Part shown: positions 23,727-35,173 of the stretch, piece after piece
Position numbering within the stretch: the first letter of the stretch is position 1
Layout: each line of letters starts with the position of its first letter
From: Arthrobotrys musiformis
Lineage: Eukaryota; Ascomycota; Orbiliomycetes; Orbiliales; Orbiliaceae
DNA: 64,000 nucleotides
Direction: 5' to 3'
Assembly (NCBI GenBank): GCA_036971715.1
Contig: JAVHJL010000008.1
Span: 1,116,001 to 1,180,000, forward strand
Translations under genes and position numbers: made by a program
Notes under the pieces: model-generated
What the model saw: the letters and a program-made list of their open reading frames with translations, nothing else
Told to the model about the DNA's origin: nothing
Databases searched by the model: none

Positions 23727-24215
23727 ATGTATACACCACCTAACACATCATCTCCCTTAATATACGCTAGGTGTGGTACTAATGTAAATCGATGGGCTTT
23801 AACAAAATTTAAGGTCCTCCGCGCGAACTCCTGGAAACCATCATGGCGTTACACGATGTACACGGATTCGCACTTCCACAGCACGACGCACGAAGCACTG
23901 GTTGTTATCTCCGGCGCCGCGAAGATTTTATTAGGCGGGGATGGTAATCCGGATGCTGTTACTGTTACTGTCAACACCGGCGATGCGATGTTTGTTCCCG
24001 TTGGGGTTGCGCATCGGTTGTTGAAGGATATTGGAGGGAGGGGGTGGGGTGCTGGTGAGGGGTTTACGATGGTTGGGGCTTATCCTGATGGTGGGGAGGG
24101 GTGGGATATGTGTTATGGAAGAGGGGGGGAGGAAGCGGTTGATGAGAGGGTTAGGAAGGTTGTGGGGGTGGAAGTTGGAGACCCGGTGTTAGGTGGGGTT
24201 TTGGGGGGAGAATGA
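23727..24215 (+). CDS. YjlB-like cupin protein (start uncertain)
   Basis: The frame encodes a small cupin related to the bacterial/fungal YjlB family. It starts PPNTSSPLIY (the family's PNN..LPLLIY motif), then WRYTMYTDSHFHSTTHEAL with the metal-ligand H-x-H...H-E cupin motif 1, GAAKILLGG, and motif 2 VNTGDAMFVPVGVAHRLL, ending with TMVGAYPDGGEGWDM and DPVLGG. As read from the ATG at 23727 it is 162 aa. An in-frame stop lies just upstream and an AG sits directly before this ATG, so a missing 5' exon is possible. The stretch between LIYARC and VLRANSW is atypical. The 3' half is extremely G-rich on the coding strand, unlike its neighbours. The exact reaction is unknown; most cupins bind a divalent metal. 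Confidence 0.65.
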   Translation: MYTPPNTSSPLIYARCGTNVNRWALTKFKVLRANSWKPSWRYTMYTDSHFHSTTHEALVVISGAAKILLGGDGNPDAVTVTVNTGDAMFVPVGVAHRLLKDIGGRGWGAGEGFTMVGAYPDGGEGWDMCYGRGGEEAVDERVRKVVGVEVGDPVLGGVLGGE

Positions 24216-24345
24216 AGTTATAAATTCTTTTAATTCTTTTGCCTTTATACGGCTGCTTCAAAAAGGGTATGGCTGAACCAAAGTGATCGTTTTTTTGTCT
24301 TCAATTGTAACTAGATCTAGACCGATTGTTTTGTGGCCGATTTTT

Positions 24346-25175
24346 CTACTTCTTCTTCGACCCGCCCCCGGCTTTTGGCTGGGATTTGCTGGATGAGGAT
24401 CCGGCGAGGTAGCCGGCCATATCGAAGCTCTGGAGGGGGTTGTTCTGACCGCCCGAGAGCACGGAGTTTTGCTGCTGCTTCTCGAATTCGGCGCGGGTTT
24501 CGGGGTCCACTGTCATGTATCACGTTAGATAGTCTTTCCTTTTGAATTGAAGGGGGAAAGGGTGTGTTTCGTACTATTCTCCACCATCTTGGGCATCAAG
24601 GTCATTCCTCCGATGGCCACGATGGCGATAAGGATCATGGGGTTGCTGAGGAGTTTCATGGGATTGAATCCCTCGCGGATTATATAAAAGTCCGAACCCT
24701 TGACCGGCGAGATATCCTGTCAACCCAGGCGACCGTTAGTATATATTTCTCATCCATTATTCGAGAGTGTATGTGTGTATATGAAGGGGAAACTAACGAT
24801 GGGGTGTGGCTTCCTCTCCCCCTTGTTGTCCCACTCGTTTCCTCTGAAGGTACCGTAGACTTCCACCAAGCCATCGGAGCTGACGTCCACCCGTAGGGAC
24901 GGGAACAGATGGGTCCTGCAGTTAACCTCGAGGAGGTAGGAGCCGGGCTTTACATCTTGGAATTTAAAGGCGCCGTTGGTGTAGATGTGGGATGTGCGGG
25001 AGCCGGCTAGGTTGGCGCCGGATAGAGATACGGTGGTGGAGGGAGGGAGGAGGGTTAGGGATTGGAGGATGTTGTTTGGCTTGATGCTTCCGATGACGTT
25101 GACGGCATTGATGAAGGGTGTGAATAGGAGCAGCAGCAGGAGGCTGGTAAACCTTGTGAGGAGTATTGAAGCCAT
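24346..25175 (-). CDS. EMC7: ER membrane protein complex subunit 7 (Sop4-like), 3 exons
   Basis: EMC7 is a lumenal beta-sandwich subunit of the ER membrane complex, the insertase for tail-anchored and multipass proteins; yeast Sop4 is the counterpart. Exons on the minus strand: 25175-24798, 24716-24575 and 24509-24346, giving 227 aa. A signal peptide (residues 1-24, Leu-rich) precedes the beta-sandwich domain (VIGSIKPNN, TTVSLSGANLAGSRTSHIY, GAFKFQDVKPGSYLLEVNC, DISPVKGSDFYIIREGFNP). One transmembrane helix follows (SNPMILIAIVAIGGMTLMPK), then a cytosolic tail with PETRAEFEKQQQN and a final SKKK. The order matches EMC7. It is head to head with RNT1, about 650 bp apart. Confidence 0.92.
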
Positions 25176-25827
25176 CGTCGATGTCCGTCACCGTTGTATT
25201 TGAGGTTGTCGTGATATGGGCAGTGGTAGTGTTGGTGAGCGTGAGGTTAGGGTGGAGCTATATTACCACATTGCGTCAAACAAACAGGCCAGGCCAGACC
25301 TGGCCTAGGCCCACGAGGAGCACCACGGCCGCCAATCAGCAGGCGTCGCAAAAAAAACTGTGAATCCTCATTGCAGATTCACACCTAAAGCGGATATAAA
25401 AATAACCTGCTCGGATTTAAGCAAATGGCATATGACAGGCATGTGCACTTCGTATGTGCGTACATGTAGATATACTATGGCCGGGCATCCCTGGCCATGA
25501 TATCGGTCAGAGCGGCGAGGTTGGTTTGTTTACTCTGCCGTCCCGTCTGTCTGTCCGGTCTACAAGGTTGTCGGTCGGTTGTCGGGCGAAAGTAAACAAA
25601 CCTCTGTTCGCTCGCCTTTCGCAGACAAAAGACATAAATTTCTGGGGTTCGATGCCTCCCGCCTGCTGACCACCCCACCATTCCACCACCTCTTCTACCC
25701 ACCACTTCTTCTATCCTCTTATCCTTATCCTCATCCTCATCCTCATACCCACTCGTTACCGTCTCTATATCCATCTCCATCATTATCATCTTCATCGGTA
25801 GCGTGGGCAATTGTCGGTCAGTTCACC
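25176..25827. promoter_or_regulatory. Divergent promoter region, EMC7 and RNT1
   Basis: Contains an inverted repeat GGCCAGG-CCAGA-CCTGGCC at 25287-25305 about 110 bp upstream of EMC7, and a CATCCTCATCCT run at 25730-25745 just before RNT1. An open frame begins upstream of the RNT1 ATG (from 25579) but reads through low-complexity leader sequence. No separate gene is seen. Confidence 0.45.
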
Positions 25828-27687
25828 ATGACAAACGGTGATCGAGAACGGAAGCGGAAGCACTCCGAGGCTGCTTCAATGGCTTCGTCTTCATCCAATC
25901 AGCATTATCATCATGCTCCTCATGTTCCTCATGCTCCTCCTCCTACTACCCGTAGCCAGCATCCCGGTGTTGCTCCTGCTCCACCCCCTACTCATCCGTC
26001 GAATCGTCATCATCCTCACCATTCTCACCACCCTTCCTTCCCACAACCCACAATGGATCATCCCAGATCCCTCTATGGTGGCTATGTCGAGTACACCTCA
26101 GGCGAGTCGCCGGTCCCTGTACGCCACTCGCTTCATCCCATGCAGGGCCATAGACGGAACCGAAGTCACCAAGAAGTAAGTAGCATAATGATTAGCAACA
26201 ATCCTTGCTTTTATATCCAGGTTCGCTGACATTTGCATGGCTTCCCAAACAGGGTCCGACTCGTAGCTACGATCAGCACGAAGTCTTCGACCGTCCAGGC
26301 AAGCGACACCGGTCCAAGAGAGAATACACTCTCGAGGAAGTTCCTTCGGATGGAGAACTATCTGACACTGGCGCAGATGTCGGCGAGGTTTCATTCGATT
26401 CTTCGGCCGACAAACTCAGCCAGACCTTCAATACCTTTAACGCTGCCCTATCAAACCTCCTATCCATCGTAGGCTCGAAACCAGACAAGTCATTCCCCTT
26501 ACTCGATCGAGTTCTCGGAAGGGAACGCTCTAGCTTTGTCAAGACCATGAAGGCTATGGAGCTCGAGGGCACATTGCCGTGGCTGGTCAAACCCCGATCA
26601 TCCTCCCCGGACCCAAACCTTGCTCCGTCTAGAGTCATTCAAACCACCAGCGGCTTGACCTTGGAGCCGATCAGGCCCCGGGCACGTTCTGGCAGCCACG
26701 AGCCTATTTCGAGGAAGGTGTCAGGAGCGAGTAGCGTTCGCTCCGTATCCACCGCCAGTTCCATCCCACCCGTCCCATTCTCCACTCATACCGCTGAACC
26801 GGTCAAGCGTGCCAAAATCTGGCCACCAGAGCTCCCTCCCATCAAAAACGATGACATTCGCAAGCAAGTCTTTTCTCATAAATCTATCGTTGACGGCGCT
26901 TCCTCTATGATTGGCGAAGCTGGGCTCCACAACGAGCGTCTCGAGTTTCTCGGCGACAGCTATCTGGGTGCCATTGTTACCCGATATATCTTTGCCCGAT
27001 TCCCAAATTCCAGAGAGGGCACTATGACCAACATCCGATCCAGCATCGTCGGTAACAAGAACCTTTACGAGTGGTGCATCATGTACAAGTTGGATAAGCA
27101 ACTGATTACGGGTGAAGGCAAACATGCTGAGCTGATGAACCGTTCCAAGACCCTTGCCGATTTATTTGAGGCCTACATTGGTGGCTTGCTTCTCGACAGT
27201 GGACCCGAAGTTGTGGATGAGTGGCTTAAAGATTTGATGGAATCAAAGATGAAAGAAGCCACTGAGGAGTATACCAAAGAGAAGCCACTCAACAAGGCCG
27301 CAAAAAATCAGATTTCAAGCATGATTGGCGGTAAGAACGTCGAAATCAAATATGAATGGGAGGGTGGCGGCGGTGGTAACCAGGGAGGATACCACTTCAC
27401 AATCTACTTCACTGGGTGGGGATTCACTAAAAAGGTTCTCGGGAAAGGGTGGGGCTCTAACAAAACGTAAGTGACCTGAAAACAACCTTCGTTGAAGAGT
27501 ACAAGCTAATTGGTTTTTGTGACAAAGGGATGCAAGCATTCGAGCTGCTATGAATGCCCTTGATGAGGGAACCGCTTTGTGGGAGGTTAAGCGTGCCAAA
27601 CAAAGGTGGTATGAAGACAACCCACCACCATCTAGCGGCCAAACCTCCTCCGATTCCGGGACCGTCATTCGAAATGAAGTCTCTTAA
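25828..27687 (+). CDS. RNT1: Rnt1-type ribonuclease III, 3 exons
   Basis: A double-strand-specific endoribonuclease of the Rnt1 group, which processes pre-rRNA 3' ends and snRNA/snoRNA precursors in yeasts. Exons 25828-26175, 26253-27466 and 27528-27687 give 573 aa. Residues 27-95 are rich in His, Pro and Ser (HHAPHVPHAPPP, HHPHHSHHP). The RNase III domain spans about 315-445 with the signature HNERLEFLGDSYLG (about 340) and DLFEAYIGGLLLD (about 417), which hold the catalytic Glu/Asp residues. A degenerate dsRNA-binding domain follows (about 460-555; YHFTIYFTGWGFTKKVLGKG, then SIRAAMNALDE after the last intron). There is one RNase III domain and no helicase or PAZ, so it is not Dicer. The ATG at 25828 has a good context (CACCATGA); the frame is open upstream. 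Confidence 0.9.
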
Positions 27688-28438
27688 ATCTTCCTATACA
27701 TTTTGGGAGTAAACTCGAGGCACTCCTCACTCAACCGCACCAACTCCGAGGATGCTGTGTACCATCTGTCATCTTCCTAAGCAAAAACTTTGAACCTCAT
27801 CGGAAAGGAATGAAGGCTGAAGGTAGGTATGTACTGAACACACATTAATCTTTAATATTCTCTTCCCTGCCTCTGTGAGAGCCTTTAAATAGAAGCCATG
27901 CTTCTCATTTCCTTCTAATTTCCTAATCCCTTTCCTTTGTCTGAGCGAGGCTTTGGATATGATTTCTTTTGCACTATCACTTTTTTCATATAATACTTTT
28001 GTTCGGATTGATACTGGGTGGATGGATCTCTGATTTGTTTTTCTTTGGCGTTTAACGGAGGATGATGGCGTCACGGATATTTTGATTGACTACTTGTTAT
28101 GGCTCTTTGGCGGTTATCTGAACATCTGTATATCTGTATTATTACTGCATTCGTGGAGGAGAGACATTCCTCAACGCAAAATATTGTGCAAAATCCAACA
28201 CTCTGCCTCATATCATTCTTGTGCTCATATCTCCAATTTCAAGTCAAAATGTGTGATAGATGGTATGATATTGGTTTTAATTTTTGAAGGCAGGACATCT
28301 CCTAGAATATGCGCTCCAATATGGTATTGAATATATACATTTCCAAAGGGAAGGAAAAGGAAAATATGGTTTTTGGTATATATGTACAGAGGTAAATGGG
28401 CTCAGTCAAGTTCGGACTGTCATTATGGGACTAGGCAT
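27688..28438. other. Convergent 3' region, RNT1 and LPMO genes
   Basis: AT-rich sequence holding the 3' ends of two convergent genes. Short open frames (27769-28074 on minus, 28082-28330 on plus) have no recognisable content. No gene is seen. Confidence 0.6.
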
Positions 28439-29575
28439 TTATGGGATGCACTGGGAGTAGTAGGCGTTGTTCACGCTGCAGGTGCCCGAGGCGCAAGTTG
28501 TTGGTCCAGTCCAGCCGATACCGCCGCACTGTTGGTGAGAATATTGGTTAGTGATCTTGTTTAGTTTATTAGCCGGGTGGTTTGGGATGTGAAGAACTTA
28601 CCTGTCCCCAAAGGGCTGCACCGCCGCTGCTGGAACCAGTGGTGGTGGTGGCAGCGGTGGTGGTACGAGTGGTGGTGGTGGTAGTGCGGGTGGTGGTGGA
28701 AAGAGTGGTGCTGGTACGGGTGGTGGTAGCGGCACCGGTAGTAGTTCTAGTGGTGGTGGTACCAGTGGATCCACCGCAGGTAACTGGACGAGGTCCGGGG
28801 ATGGTGTAGCTGATTGGGGAGGTGTAGAGGTTGAACTTGATACCGGGGTCGGTACCGGCGTATGCGCCGGGGAAGTTGACGGTGGCGGGGCTCAAAGAAC
28901 CGCCTCCTGTGATGTTGATCTGGGCGCACTCCATGTAGAGCTGGGCACCTGGGTAGTTTCCAGCGGCGTGGAGAGCGATGAGCTCAACTCGCATCAGGTA
29001 GTTTCCTGGGGCGACGCAAGTTGGGATCTTGAACTTGTAGCCGCGGTCAGCGATGAGGCGGTCGACGGCCCAGAGTCCGGTGGACGAATCGTAACCCTCC
29101 TCGTGGATCTTGAACCATCCACCCGAGGGGATGGCGGCGGTAGCCGCATTGTCGACCTTGGAGAGGTAGACCATGATAGGACCCTTGTGGGAGGAGTCAA
29201 TGATCAAACCGGTGCGCCAGTCGGTATCGAGGGTGTGGATCCATCTGGCGGTGATTTCGGCACCGGCTGGGACGTCGATGACGTTTGGAGAGAACTTGAC
29301 GAGTGGGTTTGGTCCACCGTTGCAGGCGACGGCGGAGATGGTGACATCCTCGATTGGGCCGTCGTAGGTTGGTAGTCTCAAACCGTTCTCCTTTCCGGCG
29401 CTGACACCGTTGACTTCGAATTCCTGTATATTCACTCTTTAGTATTCTGTTCTTTCTTTTTTTTATACCCCCCTAAGCGTAAACGGGTAGAATATAAACC
29501 TACAGCGAAGATGGAGTGACCGGCAACCAAGGATGTAAGTGCTGCGGCAGCAGCGACTCTAACGACGCCCTTCAT
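28439..29575 (-). CDS. AA9 lytic polysaccharide monooxygenase with CBM1, 3 exons
   Basis: A secreted copper enzyme that oxidatively cleaves cellulose or related glycans. Exons on the minus strand: 29575-29504, 29423-28602 and 28528-28439, giving 327 aa. The signal peptide (MKGVVRVAAAAALTSLVAG) ends directly before HSIFA, so the mature protein begins with the histidine of the copper brace. AA9 motifs follow: VNGVSAG, GPIEDVTISAVACNGG, GPIMVYLSKVD, GGWFKIHEEG, IPTCVAPGNYLMRVELIALH, GAQLYMECAQINITGG and ATVNFPGAYAGTDPGIKFNLY. A Thr-rich linker (TTTRTTT repeats, about residues 240-297) leads into a C-terminal CBM1 (QCGGIGWTGPTTCASGTC...YSQCIP) that is completed only by the third exon. Regioselectivity cannot be assigned. 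Expression is probably carbon-regulated (inference). Confidence 0.95.
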
Positions 29576-31503
29576 ACTTGCGAAAAAAAAGAAAACTTTA
29601 GAATATAATTATCGTTAAAAAGAAAATATTATAGAGAAGGATCGTTCAACGAGTCCACTGAGCGAGCAAGTTTGAGCAAGATGTTGAAACGCTAGACAAT
29701 TTGCAATGGGGGGTAAAGAGAATATGGATATAAAGACGGGCTGCAGGAAGGACTATATATACCTTCTCCCCGTCAGCCCTCTTCTTTCCAAACCCTTTCT
29801 CAAAGGTGAAGCTACCCCGGTAAAAACAAGATAGATAGGATTATAGTATCAAGCAAGTATAGCGTACGCACATCATCGGTCCTGTCGTTTCATGAGAGAA
29901 GGGAGGTTCGAACCGGTCACCAGATCTGATGCGAACAGGGCGTATCCAGGTTGTTTCTTGCATCGGAACAATATAGTCTTGTCCCGCCTACCAAAGTCTT
30001 GTGTCGCGTTTGAAAACGTGCCCCCATATTCCAAAAAAGCGTATCATATTACCTACTCTTCTATAGTTTAGTTGGTTTCTAGTATGGTCACTTCAAAGGG
30101 ATGTGAATCGGGGTGGCCAATCTGGTCGAGGACTGGCAAGGAATACAGTGCCTCCCATGGTTAGACTGTCTCGCGCCAATGCAACAGCCAAGAGCAAAAC
30201 ACGGTAGGTATTACTTTGGATATTATCGGATGATACATACCATCCCCAGGAGCAATCTGTTAGCCGCAGTCATTCTATTTCTCGGTTTCGATTTCTTTCG
30301 AAAAAAACAAAAAGATGGGACCAAAAGGTCAGGGAATATCCCCTGTAATGTAATGTGTGTTGCCCTTGTTGGAAATGCGGGCGGCTCTTGGCGTTTACGG
30401 TTATTGGGCAGTCGCGATACTAAGCTGTGAACCTGGCGGGCTTGGAAGCAGCATTGGCACTCCTCGGATGCATGGTCTGTGTGTTTCAGCGTCGTCTGCT
30501 CGGACCGTATTTCCCACTGCGTATTACGGAGTATTACTTGACATATGGTTCTTCGATATTATACTAAGGTCATCATGCAGAATGTCTAATTCTTCCAAGC
30601 CTCGCGCGAGCGAGCTCGAGATCGCGCCCGGTACGAATAATCAGTCAATGCTGCCCCAAGACTTCACAAGACCGGCTTGACATCGAATTATATAAAACTT
30701 CCTAGGCGTTTGCCATGGAGCAGCAGCTTGCGCAGGGAAGATATTGACTTTTGTAAAGAAAAAGGCACATTCACGATTGCTGGTCCTTGCGAGGCTCCCC
30801 GTTTGGACTTTTACAATTTGTACCCCTTTGGTTTTACAAATATTACTGATAGCTGATCTTCTTTTTTTTTTGTTGATGGGCTTTTCTAGAAGTTCGATCT
30901 ATTTAGGCTCATTGCCCGAGGCATTCAGCCAAGCGGGATTCGATTGCTTATGCTACCTTTGCCCCTGAGGTTGCATGCTGGATCGGTTTTGGTTCTTCGG
31001 ACGACCGCAGACAGGTACCTAGGTACCTATTAGGGCTTGATAAGTGTGGGTTACTATTGGGAGTGGTTATAGGCCAGACCAGAGCACGTTCGGCATCGAG
31101 GCCGGAGCACAGGCCGGCCAGAGAGCAGCATTAGGATTAATTTAGTAAACACCTCTAGGAAGTTTATGCATCAAAAGACAAAAAAAGAAGCGAGTTAACC
31201 TTTTGCCCACCCAAAGAGACCTGTATCTAAACGCCATGGGATATATGTAACCAGCCGAATAATATCTTTACAATAAGCAAGAAGCAAAAAGGCGGCTGGG
31301 GGCTTTTTCCTTTAAAAAAAAAAAAGAGGAAGGAAGGAAGGGAGAGAGAACGAAAGCTATGACCTAACACACCAAAGGGCTAAATCATGAACGTCATCAT
31401 TTGCTGGTACCCATACTCGCTCACGAGGACGACAAGGTACATGTAGTAGGCGCCTGCCCGCCGTAGAACATTCTTGGCGTGTTCGACGCCTTTTACTGTC
31501 CCA
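29576..31503. promoter_or_regulatory. LPMO upstream region and WD40 3' flank
   Basis: No gene is seen in 1.9 kb. On the minus strand TATATATA lies about 180 bp before the LPMO ATG. CCCCGG at 29815-29820, which fits the CreA consensus SYGGRG on the minus strand, lies about 240 bp upstream, and a GGCTAA (XlnR-like core, minus strand) is near 30259. The palindromic tandem AGGTACCTAGGTACCT is at 31013-31028. These are consensus matches only. Confidence 0.4.
29753..29761 (-). promoter_or_regulatory. TATA box of the LPMO gene
   Basis: TATATATA(G), read on the minus strand, lies about 180 bp upstream of the LPMO start codon, a plausible core-promoter position for a strongly inducible secreted enzyme. 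The assignment is by motif and distance. Confidence 0.45.
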
Positions 31504-34500
31504 TTAGGCTTCGGAGGCAATGGGTGCGAGCATAGTCCTATCCTGCACAAATGGTCCTGGCGGACCGTGTCGCCCCATATATGAGAGCAAAGTTGCCTTG
31601 CCAGTCGTCTCGCCAATCATTAAACAATCGCCATCTGGAGAGAAAGCCCCAGTCATCACGGGATCGTCGAAGGTAGCTAAGTCGTATAGGAATGGGTCAG
31701 CGTTTGCTGGATCCCATACCTTTACGATGCCATCCGAACTTCCCGTTACAAATAGACCATTCGCTGCCCAAGAAGCAAAGGTGACACCAGTGTCTACCTC
31801 TTCGCGATCCCTATCCGGACTGAAAGGTGTTCTCGACTCTAGTGGATAGGTTGTCATTAGTCATGTATAATTCAGCTGAGGATTGTTTCTCGCTTTCTAC
31901 TCCTTAGTACATACCGCCATGCACAAGCTCGTGGAGAGGGTCTGCCCCCCCTCTGACATCCCAGAGATAACTCTTTCCGTTCGTTCCTGACGAAGTCACG
32001 TATCTCCTACAAGGACTGTGGAGAGATGAAATGTCAATTAAAATACGGTCACGTTCCATTGCCCCTAAATTGCCTTCGCCATGACAAAAGCATTCGGGTT
32101 AAGACATCGCCAACTTACCTTATCGTAACCTTATTGATATCCTTATGTTGGCAGCTAAACTCTGCCACCTTACGAGGCGATCGTTCTATATCATAAACTC
32201 TAACGAAAGAGTGCGTATCCAAAGTTGGGCCTCTGGCTGCGCCAACGATCGCCCCAGTAATAAGGAACGCACCACTTTCGTCTAGGTTTATGTCGAACTG
32301 CCTCGTTGAGCCCGGCCTAACTTCTTGGACCTCAGTCCCGGACTCCGCATCAAAGAGCCTGAGGTCACCAAGGGACGCATTGAAGTGACGCCTGTCGCTT
32401 TCTTTGTTCTCGTAGCCCACGAAAACCCAACCTTTTCGCGCGCCAGGCCTATTGACCCACAAAACGGAGGCCGGCTCCAGAAAGTCTTGTCGGGCAGATA
32501 TACTATGGCGGGAGCCGGGCTCCTCGCTTCGAAATATCACTACCTGCCCATTCTGGAGACAAACGGCGCCAGTATTTTGGAAAAGGCCGCTCATTTTCAT
32601 ACGCAAAATAGAGGCTTCAAAGTCGAGAGATCCTTTCAATAGCTTGTCCTTCTTATCCCATATCTTCACGGTTTTGTCGAAGCCGCTGGAGAAGAGCAGG
32701 TCTCCAGAAAAATCGACAGATGATACGGTGCTATGCAAGTAGGGATCGAGGATTGCAGGATTGCCTTGGTTGGGCGGCCGTAGAGTCTTGTGCCCACAGA
32801 GAAACTTGATAGGTCCCTCGACATCCCCAAGCATGAGGTTCCCCACCCTGTTGTACATGTCATTATAAGTCGTGCACGCTAGTGCGAAATTCTGTCCACT
32901 AGAATCCCACGCACAATCCACAACGTCGCTCGATCCTTCAGTAAAAGTTCGAAAAGGTTGTAGAAATCGGAGTGCTTTCCGAGATCCGATACTTTCAACA
33001 TGTGCATGACTCGCGAGATGCCTTCGGGCTAACATACCCTCCGTGCATTGGAGGGCGAGAATGAGCGACGGCCATGACAATTCGCTATCAGGCCTTTTCT
33101 TGGGAACGATCCTGACCTCTCGCGGCGGAGAAAGAGGGTTGTCACGTGAAGTCAAAACCTCTACCATGTATCGACGTACATCTTCTTCGTTTCTTGCCGG
33201 GAGATCGAGCACGGCCTCTGATATGATAGAAAGAAAAGTTTCATATTTCTCCCTGCGGGATGACTCCGAAGATGCGACGAACTCTTTGAAGGCTTTTATA
33301 CCGACCGCAATAGAGAAATCCTCCTTTGCAAAGTCAAGACAAATTATGTATGCCTTATGCCAGACCTTTATTGCTTCTTGTTCAGAGAATGATATATGAA
33401 GCCGATGGCCAACTGTTACCGTGTTAGAGCAATCCTTGTATGGTAACAATTGTGCACTCACCCATTGAATCGAGAAAAGGAATGTTCTCGTCTTGGAAAT
33501 ACGATCTTGTTTCAGAAGAGAGGTAGGGCCGTTCAGACCCATCAAACTGGGGTTTGAAGGATTTCTTGGGTGGATTCTGTTTAGATCCATCGGAGATTAG
33601 GAGCCTATCTTTATTTCTCGTTCTTTCTTGTTTGGCGAGAGCTTCCCGTAGCTCAGACACATCGTCGAAGGGATCGTACTCTTCGAAACAGTCGGTATCC
33701 CAATCACTCTCGTCATCCTGGGTTTTTGAACCCTCCTCAGAGTATTTTTGTTCCGTCTGTACGGATTTTGCTCCCCTTTCGTACAATTTCTGCACCAAAG
33801 TTTCTTGAGGTACCGTTGGGACACCAACCCGATAGTCGTCCTGGGGTAGAGGCCAAAACGGCATTATGGGATCTTTTTCTCTTCCGAGCGACGAAGGCCC
33901 TGATAAGCCGTTTATCAGTCCATCACCATTTTGGTTGATAGCAGATCCACGATGGCTTCCCCTCGATGTATTAGACGGGAACGTATTCGACTTTTGAGGG
34001 CTGGGGCGACTAGTTTGTTGTGAAGTTCCTGGAGAGGTAATCGTCTGTGTATTTGGATGGGTTCCAGATAGGCTGTGCTTATCTTTCGGGTCAAGCGTAG
34101 ACTGACGTGAGTCTAGTATACTCGTTGCTACAAAAAATGGAGCCGGTGAAGGTGAAGTGGACACAGAAGGTGATTTCGTTGTGGTCTCGCGACGAACGGG
34201 AAGCTGCGGTGGGTTTGAGGCGAAGCGATTGGTGGACCCTGGGCCAGGCGCGATGGGTGCAGGTTGTGCATGCGAGGTACCTGTGCCAACTTTGACTGCA
34301 GATCCGTTCCGCAATATATTATTATTCCCTGTTGTTGCTATTGCTTCGTATTTGCGCTTGAGTGCCGGTGAACGCAACGAGTGTTCAATACTCGTAATTC
34401 TGTCTGAATTGGAGGCTCCAGAGCTTGCAGATGTGTCTACAACCTTCCACCTATCTTTGAACTCTTGAGGCAGAGGGCTTGCAATTGAAGGAGGGTTGTA

Positions 34501-34701
34501 GAAACGAGTAGTATTGGTGCCTTGACTGGCTGGCGAGGAAAGTCTGGACCTTGAAGCCGATGCCTGATCTGAATTCGCCAACTGAGGGACCGGGGTTTGG
34601 ATCCTAGATTGATGGTCTACAGGCCGCTGTGTATAGGGGCGAGCTTGGCCTGATACGTAGTAAATTGGACGTTTGTCGTCTTGGTTTGAATTCGGATTCA
34701 T
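31504..34701 (-). CDS. WD40-repeat protein of unknown function, 4 exons
   Basis: Exons on the minus strand: 34701-33462, 33412-32119, 32006-31915 and 31838-31504, giving 986 aa. The first about 400 residues are Ser/Pro/Asn-rich and disordered, with an acidic patch (DDESDWDTDCFEEYDPFDD). Residues about 410-570 are helical. WD40 repeats follow: VVDCAWDSSGQNFALAC, STVSSVDFSGDLLFSSGFDK with TVKIWD, SLGDLRLFDAESGTEVQEV, SYLWDVRGG, FASWAANGLFVTGSSDG with IVKVWD, and GAFSPDGDCLMIGE. The third exon has two acceptors 9 nt apart (exon start at 32006 or 32015). I do not recognise an ortholog. WD40 chromatin factors of the Raf1 type have a similar outline, but that is only a suggestion. It is divergent from mS33. 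Confidence 0.8.
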
Positions 34702-35173
34702 TGGGTTTGATACGCTCGTGGTTGACCGGTGCCGATGCCAGGATCTAGACCGTCAACCGTCTTCTTATAAGATTGGCGGAATTAGAGCACCTGTGAAGCT
34801 CTGACGGTAGTTGACCATCTGGAGGACGACTCAGCGATGGCCGCTAGCGTGACTAGGCCGTAGTATTTATTTCGTTCGGTGCGGTCGTACTAGGCAGTAG
34901 CGTATGATTGGAGGTTGATTGGAGGTATTCGTGAAGCAGACATGCGCGAGAGAGCTACTTGCTTGGAGACATCGCAGTTCCATTCATCTGAAATGAGTTG
35001 TTGCCAAACAAAGAAACAGCGACGGTTTTCTCGCCCGACAACGCAAAACCCAAATTGCTTGGCATCAAATTCAACCTCACGTTGCATTACATCGGAACCT
35101 CGACGACAAGACGTCAATCGAATCCACGTTCCCGCATGCGCTAGACGCCGCTCCACCATCCTGCCAAATCGCG
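34702..35173. promoter_or_regulatory. Divergent promoter region, WD40 gene and mS33
   Basis: A 472-bp intergenic region between two head-to-head genes, the shortest divergent spacer in the window. No gene or striking motif is seen. Confidence 0.4.

Noticed and set aside
26205..27687. Dicer-like enzyme
   Set aside because: Only one RNase III domain plus one dsRNA-binding domain is present, with no helicase or PAZ; Rnt1-type fits.
29880..29925. GGTTCGAACC resembling a tRNA B box upstream of the LPMO gene
   Set aside because: No pairing T stem, anticodon arm or D arm can be drawn on either strand; it is a chance palindrome.
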